Notes: generated from the sequence alone by a model not told the origin. A DNA stretch of 64,000 nt from Planococcus maritimus (GCF_001592825.1 NZ_LTZG01000001.1:558001-622000); one strand, 5' to 3'; counted from the first letter of the stretch, positions 19,073 through 26,379 are shown. Made by a program: numbers and translations.

Positions 19073-19399
19073 GTTCTTCCTCCTTAAAAAACTCTCATTT
19101 TGCATACATATCCTGCATTATTATAGCATGGCCATTAAAAAAAGAAAGTAATAGATACTGCTTTCCAGTATCTTTCCTTTTTTACTCTATATCAATAGAC
19201 GGTCCTCACGAAAAAAAGTTTCCGCCCCCTTTCTCCTTTTTGATAAAATAATTCAAGTGAGTGAAACTTTGGAACCAGAATTTCATTCACTCGATAATAT
19301 TCAGAATAAACAGGCACTTTTATAGTATTATATCCATAATATGCTATAATAAACACATAGATTACGAATATCATACTAATTTGAGCGGGAGTGCGAAAT
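19073..19399. other. Gene-free AT-rich stretch between tagO and the LRV-like gene
   Basis: I see no gene. It holds a TATAAT (19345-19350) pointing right but without a good -35, a minus-strand TATAAT (rc of 19120-19125) ahead of tagO, and an inverted repeat GAGTGAA / TTCACTC (19259-19265 and 19286-19292) of unknown role. Confidence 0.5.
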
Positions 19400-19690
19400 A
19401 TGGACAGCAATCTTCTATTTTATTCTTCGAAGAAAGAATGGTCTCCTTATGATGAAGCAGCTGTATTGAAAATGGATTACCATAAACGGGCGGAGCTTGC
19501 GCGATCAATTAATTGCGAAGGGCTGCTAGTGGATTTGTCGCTCGATCAGCATCCCGAAGTACGAAAAGGTGTCGCTGCTAATGCAGCTACTCCACTGACT
19601 ACATTAAAACGATTGGCAGAGCAGGATTTATGCATCTCAGTCCAAGAAAAAGCCAGAGCAACACTTAAAGATCCATCTTTGCAATCATAA
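19400..19690 (+). CDS. Small protein with leucine-rich-repeat-variant/HEAT-like unit
   Basis: A soluble protein of 96 residues. Residues about 50-90 read HPEVRKGVAANAATPLTTLK followed by RLAEQD and VQEKARATL, which matches the helical LRV pattern (xxEVRxxVAxNxxTPxxxLxxLA). Such units bind proteins or ligands, but no function can be assigned. ATG 19400 is preferred, with GGGAG 8 bases upstream; a GTG three codons earlier lies within that ribosome site. It stands alone, followed by its own hairpin. Confidence 0.7.
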   Translation: MDSNLLFYSSKKEWSPYDEAAVLKMDYHKRAELARSINCEGLLVDLSLDQHPEVRKGVAANAATPLTTLKRLAEQDLCISVQEKARATLKDPSLQS

Positions 19691-19696
19691 ACGAAT

Positions 19697-19732
19697 GCTC
19701 CCTGGGATTGCTGCGGGGAGCTTTATTAATTT
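19697..19732 (+). terminator. Probable terminator after the LRV-like gene
   Basis: The stem GCTCCC / GGGGAGC is followed by TTTATTAATTTT; the T tract is interrupted. Confidence 0.6.
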
Positions 19733-19741
19733 TCACAAGAG

Positions 19742-19766
19742 GTTTATATCCACTCAAAAAGGCTAT
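19742..19766 (+). promoter_or_regulatory. Sigma-B-like promoter of csbD
   Basis: GTTTAT (19742-19747), a 13-base spacer and GGCTAT (19761-19766) differ by one base each from the sigma-B consensus. They lie 36 bases before the csbD start. Confidence 0.72.
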
Positions 19767-19801
19767 ATAGGCAGTAAACAAATTCATAAGGAGGCATTCG
19801 A

Positions 19802-19993
19802 ATGGCTGATAAAGAAGGATTCTCTGATAAACTGAAAGGCGCCGTCAGCAAAGGCAAAGGCGAATTGAAAGACCAGGTCGGCAACGCGACGGATAATCCG
19901 GATTTGCAGGCTGAAGGCAAGTCCGATAAAGCCAAAGGCAAAGTCCAAGACACCGTGGGCAAATTTAAAGAAGGCTTCAATAAAGACAAATAA
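19802..19993 (+). CDS. csbD: CsbD-family general stress protein
   Basis: A 63-residue, highly charged and probably disordered protein. It has the family pattern of Lys/Gly/Asp-rich repeats: FSDKLKGAVSKGKGELKDQV, then NPDLQAEGKSDKAKGKVQD and a C-terminal FKEGFNKDK. CsbD is a sigma-B target in B. subtilis and is among the most abundant stress proteins; its molecular role is not known. The ribosome site AAGGAGG and the sigma-B-like promoter fit strong stress-induced expression. Confidence 0.93.
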   Translation: MADKEGFSDKLKGAVSKGKGELKDQVGNATDNPDLQAEGKSDKAKGKVQDTVGKFKEGFNKDK

Positions 19994-20001
19994 GTCTATA
20001 A

Positions 20002-20028
20002 AAACCGGCTAATGTGCCGGTTTTTTTT
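20002..20028 (+). terminator. Rho-independent terminator of csbD
   Basis: AAACCGGC / GCCGGTTT with loop TAATGT is followed by a run of T. Confidence 0.9.
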
Positions 20029-20044
20029 ATTTCCAAATTTTAAT

Positions 20045-20073
20045 TTTCATAACTGCGTGAATTCAGCTATAAT
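20045..20073 (+). promoter_or_regulatory. Sigma-A-like promoter of brnQ
   Basis: TTTCAT (20045-20050), a 17-base spacer and TATAAT (20068-20073) lie 43 bases before the gene. No leader long enough for a T-box is present. Confidence 0.6.
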
Positions 20074-20115
20074 AAATTCTTGTGCGACTATGTTTAATTT
20101 AAAAGGAGAACTCCT

Positions 20116-21438
20116 ATGAATAAGAAAACGCTTACAAATTCTGAAACTTTAACAATTGGGCTTATGCTATTCGCGCTGTTTCTCGGCGCTGGAAACTTAA
20201 TCTTCCCTCCCTATCTCGGCCAATTGGCAGGAGAACAATTAATTCCCGCCATTATTGGATTCTTGCTGACAGGCGTCGGTTTGCCGTTATTAGGCATACT
20301 CGCCATCGCAAAAGCTGGTGGAGACTTGCAATCAATCGCTGGACGGGTCCACCCGGTCTTTGGCATCGTCTTCACAATGATTGTCTATTTGGCAATTGGT
20401 CCGTTTTTTGGGATTCCCCGAACAGCTACTGTCGCGTTTGAAATCGGCACAGCTCCTTTTTTGACAGCTGAAATGGCGTCATCATTTTGGTCATTATTTT
20501 TGTTTACCATCATTTTCTTTGTAATTACTGTCCTTTTTGCGCTGAACCCCACCAAGCTTGTGGATCGTATCGGTAAAATTCTGACGCCGATCCTCATCGT
20601 CGTCATCGGGTTTTTAGCCATCAAAAGTTTTCTGACACCTATGGGTCCAATTGGTGCCCCAGTCGAAAATTATGGTACGGAAGCGTTTTTTGAAAGCTTC
20701 CTCCAAGGCTATTTGACGATGGATGCAATCGCTGCATTGGTTTTCGGAATTGTCATCATTCAATCTATCCGGGCTAAAGGTGTTGAAGACAAGAATATCA
20801 TCTTAAAGACGACTGCTTATGCTGGATTTATCGCTGCAGCTGGCCTGTCGCTAGTTTACCTTTCCTTAAGCTATATTGGCGCAACCAGTGTTGAAGCTAT
20901 CGGCATGCAAGACAATGGTGGAGAAGTGATTGCACTGGCTTCACGCGTGCTTTACGGGGAGATTGGCGGCATCATTTTGGCTGCCGCGATTACATTTGCT
21001 TGTTTAACGACATCAATCGGTCTCGTCTCCGCAACATCTCAGTTTTTCAATAAGATTTTCCCGCAATTGCCGTACGTGGCCTATGTGTTTATTTTTGCAG
21101 GGTTCTCGACCATCATCGCCAATGTCGGGCTGACTCAATTGATCGCCATTTCCTTGCCAGTCCTGCTAGCCATCTATCCATTGGCGATTGTGTTAGTTAT
21201 ACTTTCATTTTTCGATCATTCCTTTTACCAAAAATCTTATGTCTATATAATTCCACTTGTCCTTACGGGTATCGTTAGTGTAATAGATGCATTAAAGAGT
21301 TCAGGGTTTGAATTCAATGCCATTACACAGGTATTTTCTTTCTTGCCGTTTTATGAACAAGGGATCGGCTGGCTCGTTCCTGCTGTTGCCGGAACACTCA
21401 TCGGAATCGTCATTGCTCGTACCACACACAAATCATGA
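20116..21438 (+). CDS. brnQ: Branched-chain amino acid:cation symporter BrnQ
   Basis: A 440-residue, 12-helix carrier of the LIVCS family that imports Leu, Ile and Val with Na+ or H+. It begins with the typical LTIGLMLFALFLGAGNLIFP and PYLGQLAG. Helix patterns and length fit the family throughout, including LVYLSLSYIGATS and ITFACLTTSIGLVSATSQFF. It is monocistronic between a promoter and a strong terminator. Substrate assignment is by family only. Confidence 0.93.
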   Translation: MNKKTLTNSETLTIGLMLFALFLGAGNLIFPPYLGQLAGEQLIPAIIGFLLTGVGLPLLGILAIAKAGGDLQSIAGRVHPVFGIVFTMIVYLAIGPFFGIPRTATVAFEIGTAPFLTAEMASSFWSLFLFTIIFFVITVLFALNPTKLVDRIGKILTPILIVVIGFLAIKSFLTPMGPIGAPVENYGTEAFFESFLQGYLTMDAIAALVFGIVIIQSIRAKGVEDKNIILKTTAYAGFIAAAGLSLVYLSLSYIGATSVEAIGMQDNGGEVIALASRVLYGEIGGIILAAAITFACLTTSIGLVSATSQFFNKIFPQLPYVAYVFIFAGFSTIIANVGLTQLIAISLPVLLAIYPLAIVLVILSFFDHSFYQKSYVYIIPLVLTGIVSVIDALKSSGFEFNAITQVFSFLPFYEQGIGWLVPAVAGTLIGIVIARTTHKS

Positions 21439-21446
21439 GTTTATAA

Positions 21447-21483
21447 AAAAGGCAGGAGAAATGAAAATTTCTCCTGCCTTTTT
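21447..21483. terminator. Bidirectional terminator between brnQ and the YflT-like gene
   Basis: GGCAGGAGAAAT / ATTTCTCCTGCC has a GAAA loop, A run on the left and T run on the right. Confidence 0.93.
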
Positions 21484-21484
21484 G

Positions 21485-22405
21485 TCAGAACAAACGAGGC
21501 GTTGGTGGCGTTCCCGTCTTCTTCTCTACATCTTTGTGGAAATCATCTACATCTCTAGGGTTTTTCGCTGATTCAAAATCGTCGCGACGATCTCCATCAT
21601 TTGAATGCTCTTCTTCTAAATCATGGCCGAACGGAGCTGGGCCGAGGTTCGGATCTGATCCTGGAGAAGATTCAACTTCTCTATTCAATTCCTTTTCGCC
21701 TTCTTGGCCACCGAGTTTAGGTTCGTGTTCCATGCGTTTTTCAGATGGTTTTTCCGCTTCCGATGGCTTTTCACGGTCGCTAGTCGGATGGATTTCGTCA
21801 CCTTTCAAACGGGAATCCTGGGATTTGCTATGCACTTGAGATCTATTCGTCTGCTCACGAGTGGCATCGGTAGTATAAATGCCGTCAACACCCGTATCAT
21901 GTCGGCCCTCGTGTTTCTGGATATCTTTATCGATCAGTTTTTCATCGTCGTGCATTCTTCCATCCCGTTCAACATCTCTGCCAAACGGCGCGAGTGCCGT
22001 ATTTCGTTCTCCCGAATCAAGATCCATAGGTTGGTGGTCATCAGAATGTGAAGAAAAGTGTTCAGCCTCTGAATCACTAGGCTCTCCATCGGTATAAAGA
22101 AGGACCGCGCCTCGTTCAATTTCACGTTCGTATTGATCTGCCTTGTCGCGGGTTATACCGAATTCATCCAACTTAGCTCGAGCTTGATCCTCACCAGTCA
22201 AAAGAGTTTTGATGCGGTTGCCAAAAGAATTAGCCTGGCTTGAATCTACCCCATATCGATCGTGTGCTTCGTTCACCAAGTTTTTATCGTTCGCCAGCAC
22301 ATGGATATCTTCGTTACGATATCCTCTTGAAATAAAGCTTTCCAAAGCCTGTTCCATTTCTTCTTGCGTGTAGACGATTTCGTATTGACGGTTTGTCTGT
22401 GCCAT
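21485..22405 (-). CDS. YflT-domain general stress protein with long hydrophilic tail
   Basis: A protein of 306 residues. Residues 1-110 are a YflT (heat-induced stress protein) domain: YEIVYTQEEMEQALESFISR, GYRNEDIHVLANDK, GIT..KADQYEREIERGAVLLY. The remaining roughly 190 residues are low-complexity and charged (repeats of EKPSE, HDTGVDGIYTT, GPAPFGHDLEEEHSND) and probably disordered. Cellular function is unknown for the family. A sigma-B-like promoter lies upstream and a paralogue follows at 22565-23158. It starts after AGGAGG. Confidence 0.85.
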   Translation of the reverse strand: MAQTNRQYEIVYTQEEMEQALESFISRGYRNEDIHVLANDKNLVNEAHDRYGVDSSQANSFGNRIKTLLTGEDQARAKLDEFGITRDKADQYEREIERGAVLLYTDGEPSDSEAEHFSSHSDDHQPMDLDSGERNTALAPFGRDVERDGRMHDDEKLIDKDIQKHEGRHDTGVDGIYTTDATREQTNRSQVHSKSQDSRLKGDEIHPTSDREKPSEAEKPSEKRMEHEPKLGGQEGEKELNREVESSPGSDPNLGPAPFGHDLEEEHSNDGDRRDDFESAKNPRDVDDFHKDVEKKTGTPPTPRLF

Positions 22406-22443
22406 TCATAAAACCTCCTGATTTCACTTGTCTTGTTAGTTGT

Positions 22444-22470
22444 TTACCCGCACGTTATCATTGCTAAAAC
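22444..22470 (-). promoter_or_regulatory. Sigma-B-like promoter of the first YflT gene
   Basis: On the minus strand GTTTTA (22465-22470), a 15-base spacer and GGGTAA (22444-22449) lie 39 bases before the start. Confidence 0.65.
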
Positions 22471-22533
22471 ATTTCGTTCTTTCTATTTCATCATTTTTAC
22501 ATCGATAAAACTTGGATCCTCAGGCACCATAAA

Positions 22534-22557
22534 CCCCCGGCCATTGATGGCTGGGGG
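22534..22557 (-). terminator. Hairpin after the second YflT gene, probable weak terminator
   Basis: On the minus strand the stem CCCCCAGCCAT / ATGGCCGGGGG is followed only by TTTATGG, so termination may be partial. Confidence 0.5.
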
Positions 22558-22564
22558 CAAGGAT

Positions 22565-23158
22565 TCATCTGTATTTTCGATCAGTCTTACTTTGTGCTTC
22601 TGTTTTGCTTGTGCCGCCTCTAGCTTTTTCGACTTCTGGTTTTTCTTGAGTAGTAAAGGACACATGGCGCTCATCTTTCACTAATGTTGGATCTTGAAGG
22701 AATGTTTCACCTCGAGCGAAACGATCTTCCTGTTCATCATAATTATTGTCGACGGACTGGATGTACTGACGGCGCTCTGCATCGGTTGGTTCTCCCTCAG
22801 GCGCACCTTCTGATTCTTTTACTTGTTCCATAATGCCCTTTCGTTCGCCTTCCACATATAACAAGATTCCACCTTTAGCTACATCTTCTGTATAGCGCTG
22901 AGACTCCGCTTCTGATAATCCAAGTGAATCAATCGATTCTTTGACCGCACTCTTCCCTGTCACAAAACTCTTCATTTTATCTCCGAAAGCCCCGGCTTTT
23001 TCCACTTCCACTTGATTGCTGTTTAAGTGATCGGTATTTTCAGCCACTGCATGGATTTCCTCTGTGGCATAGCCTTGTTCATTCAACTGGTTTAATTTAC
23101 GGTTGAAATCTTCTTGAGAATAAACAACCCCAAGTACTTGTTTGTTTGATGTGCTCAT
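22565..23158 (-). CDS. YflT-domain general stress protein (paralogue)
   Basis: A protein of 197 residues, clearly related to the gene at 21485-22405 in its first 110 residues: VLGVVYSQEDFNRKLNQLNE, GYATEEIHAVAENTDHLN, SLGLSEAESQRYTEDVAKGG, ILLYVEGE. The hydrophilic tail is shorter and differs in sequence. ATG 23158 is preferred over GTG 23161 because GGGGG lies 6-7 bases upstream. It is tandem with the other YflT gene but each has its own sigma-B-like promoter, so they are separate stress genes rather than an operon. Confidence 0.85.
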   Translation of the reverse strand: MSTSNKQVLGVVYSQEDFNRKLNQLNEQGYATEEIHAVAENTDHLNSNQVEVEKAGAFGDKMKSFVTGKSAVKESIDSLGLSEAESQRYTEDVAKGGILLYVEGERKGIMEQVKESEGAPEGEPTDAERRQYIQSVDNNYDEQEDRFARGETFLQDPTLVKDERHVSFTTQEKPEVEKARGGTSKTEAQSKTDRKYR

Positions 23159-23203
23159 CACAATACCCCCATTTAATTGATTTAGCTGCTGTATTATTAT
23201 TCC

Positions 23204-23230
23204 TTACCCCTCATTACACTTTATCTAAAC
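23204..23230 (-). promoter_or_regulatory. Sigma-B-like promoter of the second YflT gene
   Basis: On the minus strand GTTTAG (23225-23230), a 15-base spacer and GGGTAA (23204-23209). Confidence 0.68.
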
Positions 23231-23564
23231 TTTCCGGAAATTATTACACTAGAACATTAGAACTACTAGTAAGTCCAATTACTGTAATGATTTAGGGGTT
23301 CTTTTGGATAATAGGCACTTTTTACCTTTTTTCTCAAAACACAAGTTACGGATATAAAAAAGCAGTTTATTTTGAAAATTGATGCTATCATAGATTTAAT
23401 ATGTGCATTTCAAGTAAAATATGAATGTAGATGTGGAGGCGGTAAGTATCGTACTGAATAATCTCTCTGATATACGCTTGTCAGGGCCGCCTGGCCAAGC
23501 GGAGAAAAACTCTCCTACATGGATGATGGAAGTACTGCCCATTCAAATGGAAAGGAGAGCGGAC
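23231..23564 (+). other. AT-rich leader region of the TPR regulator, no supported gene
   Basis: It contains the probable promoter at 23372-23400 and a roughly 158-base 5' untranslated leader. The frame of the downstream regulator is open from an ATG at 23421, adding 48 codons, but no ribosome site precedes that ATG and the extra residues are not part of the HTH domain. CTCTCC (23510-23515) can pair with either GGAGA (23501-23505) or with the regulator's own ribosome site GGAGAG (23554-23559). Confidence 0.5.
23372..23400 (+). promoter_or_regulatory. Probable sigma-A promoter of the regulator-peptide pair
   Basis: TTGAAA (23372-23377), a 17-base spacer and TTTAAT (23395-23400). It is the best match in the region, in an AT-rich context that makes chance matches more likely. 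Confidence 0.5.
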
Positions 23565-24854
23565 ATGGACACTGGAATGAGACTGAAATACCACCGATTA
23601 AAAAAACGTTTCAGCATGGAAGAAACAGCATCAGGCATTATTTCTTCCAAAGAGTTGAAAAAAATTGAATCTGGGTTGAAAGAACCTGCTTTAAAAGAAC
23701 TGGAAGCATTATGCAAAAAACTTGAGATTCCGTTAGCTGCTAAAGATAACCCAATCGGGAAAGTGCTAGTGAAAAACTTCAAGAATTCATTGCTCCACCC
23801 TCAGAATAAAGGGAAGATCATGGAGCATTATGCAGACATCTGCAACCATCCTCTTTTACGCGCAGACGAAGATGTGGAACTCGAATTCGATATTCAACAA
23901 ATCCGTTATTTCATTATTACCGGCGATTTGGAAAGCGCAGAAAATAAAATCAAAGAGATGGATCGCTTCAAGGAGTTCATGAATCAAGAACAGTATTACC
24001 TGTATCATAAATACAACGGCAATTATAATTACATTTTAAATGATTACGAGACTGCTTTGAAAACGTATTTGATTGCTGAGAAAATTATTCCAAAGTCTAT
24101 ATCTGCAGCTGAAGTGGGAGACTTATATTATTCTATCGGCATATCTAGCAATCATTGTGAAGAACATGAATTGGCTTTTAAGTATTCAGAATTGGCTTTA
24201 AAAATTTATCAACAAGAGTTCGTTCCAAAACGGATTGTCGAATGTCATTTGAACATCGCGATTACTCATGAGCACTTCGGTAATTTTAAATTATCCTTAG
24301 AACATCACAAAAACGCTTTAACTATAGGCAGCAAGTTAGACATCGACATCCTTAAATTCACTACTGAATACAATGTAGGCTATTCTAATTTCATCTATCA
24401 ACAGTATGAAGAGGCCATTCCACACTTGAATAACTCCCTAAAATATATACCTGAGGAATATATAGCGGATAATATCTCAGCGCACTGCGTTCTAATTAAA
24501 AGCTACTTAGAACTAGGTAATAAATCAAAAGCTAAAGAAGTAATGAAAATTGGTCAAAAATTAGTAAGAGCTAAAGATGTTAGAATTGATTCTCCTTCAA
24601 ATACTGTTTTTAAAGATGCATATATGGAATTTATATCTCTAACTTATTTATTGAACGAAGAAGAAGACAAATTTGAAGATATTATATTAAATAAATTAAT
24701 TACCAGTTTCACAAATTCCAATAGTTATAATGATTTAGGATACTATTTAGATTATTTAGGCAGGCTATATTATAAACAAAGTCGGTATAAAGAGGCCGCA
24801 GAAGCATTTGAGAAATCAAAAGATGCTTATAAAGAAGCCCTCAATATTAGATAG
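23565..24854 (+). CDS. XRE-type regulator with TPR repeats, RRNPP (NprR/PlcR-like) quorum-sensing receptor candidate
   Basis: A protein of 429 residues from the ATG that follows AAGGAG by 7 bases. Residues about 5-57 form an XRE helix-turn-helix (MRLKYHRLKKRFSMEETASG, then SSKELKKIESGLKEPALKEL). The rest is helical with TPR-like repeats to the C-terminus, for example DLYYSIGISSNHCEEHELAF, HLNIAITHEHFGNFKLSLEH and LGRLYYKQSRYKEAAEAFEK. This architecture and length match RRNPP receptors such as NprR and PlcR, which bind a re-imported peptide. The gene 12 bases downstream encodes a secreted repeat peptide. The second half is markedly AT-rich compared with neighbouring genes, which suggests acquisition by transfer. 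Target genes are unknown. Confidence 0.85.
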   Translation: MDTGMRLKYHRLKKRFSMEETASGIISSKELKKIESGLKEPALKELEALCKKLEIPLAAKDNPIGKVLVKNFKNSLLHPQNKGKIMEHYADICNHPLLRADEDVELEFDIQQIRYFIITGDLESAENKIKEMDRFKEFMNQEQYYLYHKYNGNYNYILNDYETALKTYLIAEKIIPKSISAAEVGDLYYSIGISSNHCEEHELAFKYSELALKIYQQEFVPKRIVECHLNIAITHEHFGNFKLSLEHHKNALTIGSKLDIDILKFTTEYNVGYSNFIYQQYEEAIPHLNNSLKYIPEEYIADNISAHCVLIKSYLELGNKSKAKEVMKIGQKLVRAKDVRIDSPSNTVFKDAYMEFISLTYLLNEEEDKFEDIILNKLITSFTNSNSYNDLGYYLDYLGRLYYKQSRYKEAAEAFEKSKDAYKEALNIR

Positions 24855-24866
24855 GAGTGAAATATC

Positions 24867-25151
24867 ATGAAAAAAAGTGTCATTCTACTTTTTGTTTCTG
24901 CTATTGTTCTAAGTACTTCGCCGAATTTCATTAGTACATCTTCATCAGATGAGTTTGCTGCTAAGTCTCGTATTCCGGAACCTTGGGCAGTCGAAGATCA
25001 ATTTGCCGCCAAATCTCGTATCCCTGAGCCTTGGGCAGTCGAAGACCAATTTGCTGCTAAGTCTCGTATCCCTGAACCTTGGGCCGTCGAAGACCAATTT
25101 GCTGCTAAGTCTCGTATCCCTGAACCTTGGGCCGTCAACGCGAAAGCATAA
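24867..25151 (+). CDS. Secreted precursor with four tandem pheromone-like units
   Basis: A protein of 94 residues. MKKSVILLFVSAIVLSTSPN is a Sec signal peptide. After a Ser/Thr linker, FAAKSRIPEPWAVEDQ (16 residues) occurs three times, and a fourth FAAKSRIPEPWAV ends in NAKA. The layout (signal peptide plus repeated short unit, directly behind a TPR-HTH regulator, ribosome site AGGAGTG overlapping the regulator's stop) fits a Phr/NprX/PapR-type signalling precursor with several peptides per molecule. The mature peptide would lie within AKSRIPEPWAVEDQ; cleavage sites cannot be fixed from sequence. I do not recognise this peptide among signals known to me. A strong terminator closes the unit. 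Confidence 0.8.
   Translation: MKKSVILLFVSAIVLSTSPNFISTSSSDEFAAKSRIPEPWAVEDQFAAKSRIPEPWAVEDQFAAKSRIPEPWAVEDQFAAKSRIPEPWAVNAKA
24954..25136 (+). repeat. 48-bp coding tandem repeat, 3.8 units
   Basis: Units start at 24954, 25002, 25050 and 25098. Unit 1 and unit 2 differ at 7 bases and unit 2 and unit 3 at 5; every difference is a synonymous codon change. Units 3 and 4 are identical over their shared 39 bases. There are no spacers, so this is not a CRISPR array. Confidence 0.97.
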
Positions 25152-25167
25152 TTTCATAATCATAATT

Positions 25168-25203
25168 AACCCGCCCTCCGAAATGGAGAGCGGGTTTTTT
25201 TGA
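25168..25203 (+). terminator. Rho-independent terminator of the regulator-peptide unit
   Basis: AACCCGC plus CTCC pair with GGAG plus GCGGGTT (one mismatch), followed by a run of T. Confidence 0.9.
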
Positions 25204-25239
25204 TTACATATGAACGATGGCCATACTAATGCTGCCGTC

Positions 25240-25974
25240 TTATTGATTTTGCTTTTTGTCTATCAAACATTCATTGACGAAATAGGAAAATATATTGCAT
25301 GATGCTTCATCGCCTTGCAATGCAAATTCTTCGGGATGCCATTGGATGCCCATCGCAAACTGATGGTTTGGGCTCTGCAATGCCTCTACTAATCCATCTG
25401 CCGCGCGGGCTGCCACTTCCAATCCTTGCGCGACATCTTTCACGCCCTGATGGTGGAAAGAATTTACATGAAACTCTTTTTCTTTCATGATTTTATACAA
25501 TAGGCTATCCTCTTCCAGTTTTACAGAATGCGTACGGTGTGTCCGCATTGCCATTTGTTTGTGCTGGTAAAGAGTCCCTTCGTATTGCGCTTCCAAGTCT
25601 TGATAAACGGTGCCGCCAAAAGCCACGTTGAACATCTGCATGCCACGGCACATTCCCATAAATGGCTTATCCAACTTCAGAAAATTTAAGATCAGTTCTG
25701 CCTCATATTTATCACTGCCTGGATAAACTGCCCCCAATCCAATATGGGGTTCTTCCCCATAAATATTCGGATTAATGTCTCCTCCACCTGTCACAATCAA
25801 ACCATCCAAACGCTCACATAAAAGTGGGATGTCTTCTTCATCCACAATTGGCACTATCAACGGCAACCCGCCTGCCCGTAAAATAGCATTGGCATAGACA
25901 GGATCTAAAGAATACATTTGATCTTCTTCTACACGGGCTGTAATGCCAATAACCGGTTTATTTTCTGTAGCCAC
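25240..25974 (-). CDS. Peptidase C26 family amidotransferase-like hydrolase (gamma-glutamyl-GABA hydrolase type)
   Basis: A protein of 244 residues. The class I glutamine-amidotransferase fold is shown by TGGGDINPNIYGE, the nucleophile elbow MGMCRGMQMFN (Cys about 115) and the catalytic His-Glu in GIQWHPEEF. Members (PuuD type) split the gamma-glutamyl bond of gamma-glutamyl-GABA or similar compounds. A GTG start (25974) with GGGGA 7 bases upstream is preferred; a TTG 8 codons earlier is possible. No putrescine genes adjoin it, although a succinate-semialdehyde dehydrogenase lies at 33416, so the substrate is uncertain. Confidence 0.85.
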   Translation of the reverse strand: MATENKPVIGITARVEEDQMYSLDPVYANAILRAGGLPLIVPIVDEEDIPLLCERLDGLIVTGGGDINPNIYGEEPHIGLGAVYPGSDKYEAELILNFLKLDKPFMGMCRGMQMFNVAFGGTVYQDLEAQYEGTLYQHKQMAMRTHRTHSVKLEEDSLLYKIMKEKEFHVNSFHHQGVKDVAQGLEVAARAADGLVEALQSPNHQFAMGIQWHPEEFALQGDEASCNIFSYFVNECLIDKKQNQ

Positions 25975-26061
25975 TATAATTCCCCATTTCTGAAACAAGA
26001 AAATTTGTCATTGCAGGTTTATACCCTCTTTCAGGCTCGTTATAAACGTGCTATTTCTTCA

Positions 26062-26373
26062 TTACAAATCCGGAAAGTACTGATAGCGGCTGAGAGAAAC
26101 AGTACCGTCTTCCTCAAAGCATATACCTTCTTCTTCGAGCAGCAACTTTTGAGTGTAATTTCCTTCCCCGTCTTTTATGACAATTTCGCCCTTTGCATTG
26201 ACAATTCTATGCCAGGGAATGCCATATGTTCTACTCATGCTGTGAAGAATTCTTGCCACTTGGCGTGCAGCACGCGGGCTGCCAACTGACCGGGCAACTT
26301 GCCCATAAGACATTACTTTTCCTTCCGGTATCTGTTTCATCACTTCGATTGCTTTTTTCGTAAATGGCTGCAT
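26062..26373 (-). CDS. Alkyltransferase-like protein (ATL), MGMT-domain DNA-binding protein
   Basis: A protein of 103 residues. It has the DNA-binding wHTH of the O6-alkylguanine-DNA alkyltransferase family (IPEGKVMSYGQVARSVGSPR, then AARQVARILHS). The active site PCHR is replaced by PWHR (about 54-57), so the alkyl-accepting Cys is Trp. Such ATL proteins cannot repair by themselves; they bind O6-alkylguanine and recruit nucleotide excision repair. The helix-turn-helix arginine finger region (PRAARQV) is kept. It follows the 160-residue gene at 26380 by 6 bases and is probably co-transcribed with it. Confidence 0.9.
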   Translation of the reverse strand: MQPFTKKAIEVMKQIPEGKVMSYGQVARSVGSPRAARQVARILHSMSRTYGIPWHRIVNAKGEIVIKDGEGNYTQKLLLEEEGICFEEDGTVSLSRYQYFPDL

Positions 26374-26379
26374 TCTCGA

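Noticed and set aside
23421-23564. 48-codon N-terminal extension of the TPR regulator
   Set aside because: The frame is open, but there is no ribosome site for the upstream ATG, the extension has no domain, and the ATG at 23565 has an AAGGAG at ideal spacing and directly precedes the HTH.
24954-25136. Regular 48-bp repeats that could be called a CRISPR array
   Set aside because: Units are directly adjacent with no spacers, are in frame within a signal-peptide-bearing gene, and vary only at silent sites.
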